A stretch of 15,350 nucleotides of DNA, taken from Spirochaetaceae bacterium (lineage in GTDB: Bacteria; Spirochaetota; Spirochaetia; Treponematales; Breznakiellaceae). The notes beneath the pieces are model-generated. The model ran no database searches. It saw only the letters and a list, made by a program, of their open reading frames with translations, and was not told the DNA's origin. Below, one piece after another: positions 14,692 to 15,350 of this stretch. The DNA lies in NCBI GenBank assembly GCA_031278295.1, contig JAITKQ010000137.1:1-15350 (forward strand), in the 5' to 3' direction. Position numbers and translations under genes: made by a program. Each line of letters opens with the position of its first letter. Position 1 is the first letter of the stretch.

Positions 14692-14705
14692 CCCCCCCCC
14701 CCCCC
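14692..14705. repeat. Homopolymeric C14 tract
   Basis: Fourteen C residues in a spacer, flanked by ATA and GGTGATG. Both this tract and the C15 tract at 155 have the form TA-C(n)-GGT/GGTT. It lies upstream of the TPR-greA promoter on that operon's strand, where it reads as G14 about 165 bp from the -35. Confidence 0.9.
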
Positions 14706-14743
14706 GGTGATGAGTCAGCTACAGGCGTATGGCTAAGGGCAGT

Positions 14744-14770
14744 ACCAGAGGCTACGGTGTAGCCTCTGGT
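14744..14770. repeat. 12-bp perfect hairpin
   Basis: ACCAGAGGCTAC (14744-14755), a GGT loop and the exact complement GTAGCCTCTGGT (14759-14770). No T tract follows on the plus strand, and none of note on the minus strand, so it is not a standard terminator. The rest of 14529-14853 contains the C14 tract, a short open stretch at 14584-14690 and no supportable gene. Confidence 0.8.
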
Positions 14771-14853
14771 GTGGAAGGAGCGGATAACACGGTAGTCAAA
14801 ACCTCCACCACCGCCCCCTTAGGACCCGACGGCACGGCGTAAAACCCGCCTTC

Positions 14854-14933
14854 GGGACGCTACCGCGTAGCGGACTTTAAGCCCGCTGGCGGGCGCGTAG
14901 CGGACTTTAAACCCGCTGGCGGGCTGGCGGGCG
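14854..14933 (+). repeat. 80-bp direct repeat, copy 1 (two 30-bp units)
   Basis: Matches 15039-15118 with three mismatches at an offset of 185 bases. Inside are two 30-bp units, 14864-14893 and 14894-14923, each with the core CGCGTAGCGGACTTTAA followed by CCCGCTGGCGGG, then an extra CTGGCGGG. Each unit holds two small palindromes (CGCTAC..GTAGCG at the first unit; CCCGC TG GCGGG). Confidence 0.85.
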
Positions 14934-14956
14934 GGCGAGTACATTCGCGGTTCCTG

Positions 14957-15010
14957 AAACATCAAACCACCCTCCGCCTACAGCCGCGTATGCCTACCGC
15001 CTTTTGCGGA
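14957..15010 (+). repeat. ~54-bp direct repeat, copy 1
   Basis: Matches 15288-15340 with a few mismatches and a one-base gap; AAACATCAAACCACC, TACAGCCGCG and ATGCCTACCGCCT are shared. It sits between the two 80-bp copies and forms part of the same mosaic. Confidence 0.75.
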
Positions 15011-15038
15011 GCGAAGGCAGAACCCGAACTCCGCTTTG

Positions 15039-15146
15039 GGGACGCTACCGCGTAGCGGCTTTTAAACCCGCTGGCGGGCGCGTAGCGGACTTTAAACCCG
15101 CTGGCGGGCTGGCGGGCGCGTAGCGGATGTGAGGCCCGCTGGCGGG
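15039..15146 (+). repeat. 80-bp direct repeat, copy 2, plus a degenerate fifth unit
   Basis: 15039-15118 repeats 14854-14933. Units of 30 bp are at 15049-15078, 15079-15108 and, after an extra CTGGCGGG, 15117-15146, where the core is changed (GGATGTGAGG). That makes five units in two clusters over the segment 14864-15146. Confidence 0.85.
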
Positions 15147-15171
15147 GGAACGCGCAAGGGATTGGAGGGGG

Positions 15172-15199
15172 CGCGAAGCGTTCGCGCGAACGTTTCGCG
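15172..15199. repeat. 13-bp hairpin (one G:U) with CG loop
   Basis: CGCGAAGCGTTCG (15172-15184) pairs with CGAACGTTTCGCG (15187-15199) with one G:U pair. It includes a perfect 14-bp palindrome at 15179-15192. It directly precedes the second copy of the 94-bp repeat. Confidence 0.65.
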
Positions 15200-15200
15200 T

Positions 15201-15293
15201 AGGGAATGGAGGGGCAACCCAAAGGGGTTGCCTTGCGGAACCCCGCAAAGCCCGGTTTCCGGCACGAAGGGCCGGAAATGCGCCCAAAAACAT
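15201..15293 (+). repeat. 94-bp dispersed repeat, copy 2
   Basis: Second copy of the element at 3842-3935, same orientation. Its internal hairpin (15256-15265 with 15269-15278, GAA loop) has one mismatch where copy 1 is perfect. It overlaps by a few bases the following repeat (15288-15340), showing that this region is built of chained repeat modules. Confidence 0.8.
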
Positions 15294-15340
15294 CAAACCA
15301 CCCCCGCTTACAGCCGCGAATGCCTACCGCCTATTTCGGA
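15288..15340 (+). repeat. ~54-bp direct repeat, copy 2
   Basis: Partner of 14957-15010. The window ends ten bases later, so the array probably continues. The last bases (GGACCCGAGGGCA) resemble 14822-14834 (GGACCCGACGGCA), hinting that another full module begins here. Confidence 0.7.
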
Positions 15341-15350
15341 CCCGAGGGCA

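Noticed and set aside
14854..15350. Possible CRISPR array or integron attC array
   Set aside because: Repeat units adjoin directly without unique spacers of constant size, there are no cas or integrase genes, and no GTTRRRY/RYYYAAC core sites were seen.
1..15350. tRNA or rRNA genes
   Set aside because: No cloverleaf with a GTTCRA-type T loop in a suitable gap and no rRNA-like conserved stretch was found in any spacer.

Overview
The window looks like chromosomal DNA from a spirochaete, most likely a Treponema-type organism, possibly of the termite-gut kind. The main evidence is an 896-residue GreA in which the transcript-cleavage factor is only the last ~150 residues of a very long helical-repeat protein, next to a TPR gene. 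A Firmicutes/spirochaete-style MurC and a cytidylate kinase with an altered P-loop agree with this. Genes are moderately GC-rich, and the metC-metI pair looks richer in GC than greA or yicC. The taxon is an inference from protein style, not from a marker gene.

Layout. (1) 1-2562, plus strand: a repeat-rich leader, then metC and metI, two paralogous PLP enzymes that carry sulfur from cysteine to homocysteine via cystathionine. The pair is bracketed by inverted copies of a dispersed repeat (64-110 and 2598-2665). (2) 2563-4016: spacer DNA with hairpins and a C14 tract, a 251-residue protein resembling a shortened class-III aminotransferase with no visible PLP lysine, a possible 40-codon ORF and a 94-bp dispersed repeat. 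(3) 4017-9326, plus strand: an amino-acid-type ABC ATPase, murC and yicC joined by ATGA stop/start overlaps, then the cytidylate kinase homologue 12 bp on. After a G14 tract comes guaA. (4) 9384-14443, minus strand: TPR protein, giant greA and a CCA-adding/poly(A)-polymerase-family gene. They are read from a good sigma-70-type promoter with a perfect TATAAT (14501-14528). (5) 14529-15350: no supportable gene, but a mosaic of GC-rich direct repeats and hairpins that shares a 94-bp unit with the spacer at 3842.

The proteins are mostly housekeeping: methionine synthesis, peptidoglycan precursor ligation, RNA maturation, nucleotide metabolism, GMP synthesis, transcription elongation and tRNA 3' end repair. 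The unusual content is structural. Four intergenic C/G homopolymers of 14-15 bases, two dispersed repeat families and a tandem array occupy nearly every larger gap. Three proteins depart from family norms: the giant GreA, the P-loop Lys-to-Asn kinase and the mini-aminotransferase. I found no rRNA, tRNA, CRISPR array, transposase or integrase, and nothing that clearly makes a new multi-gene system.
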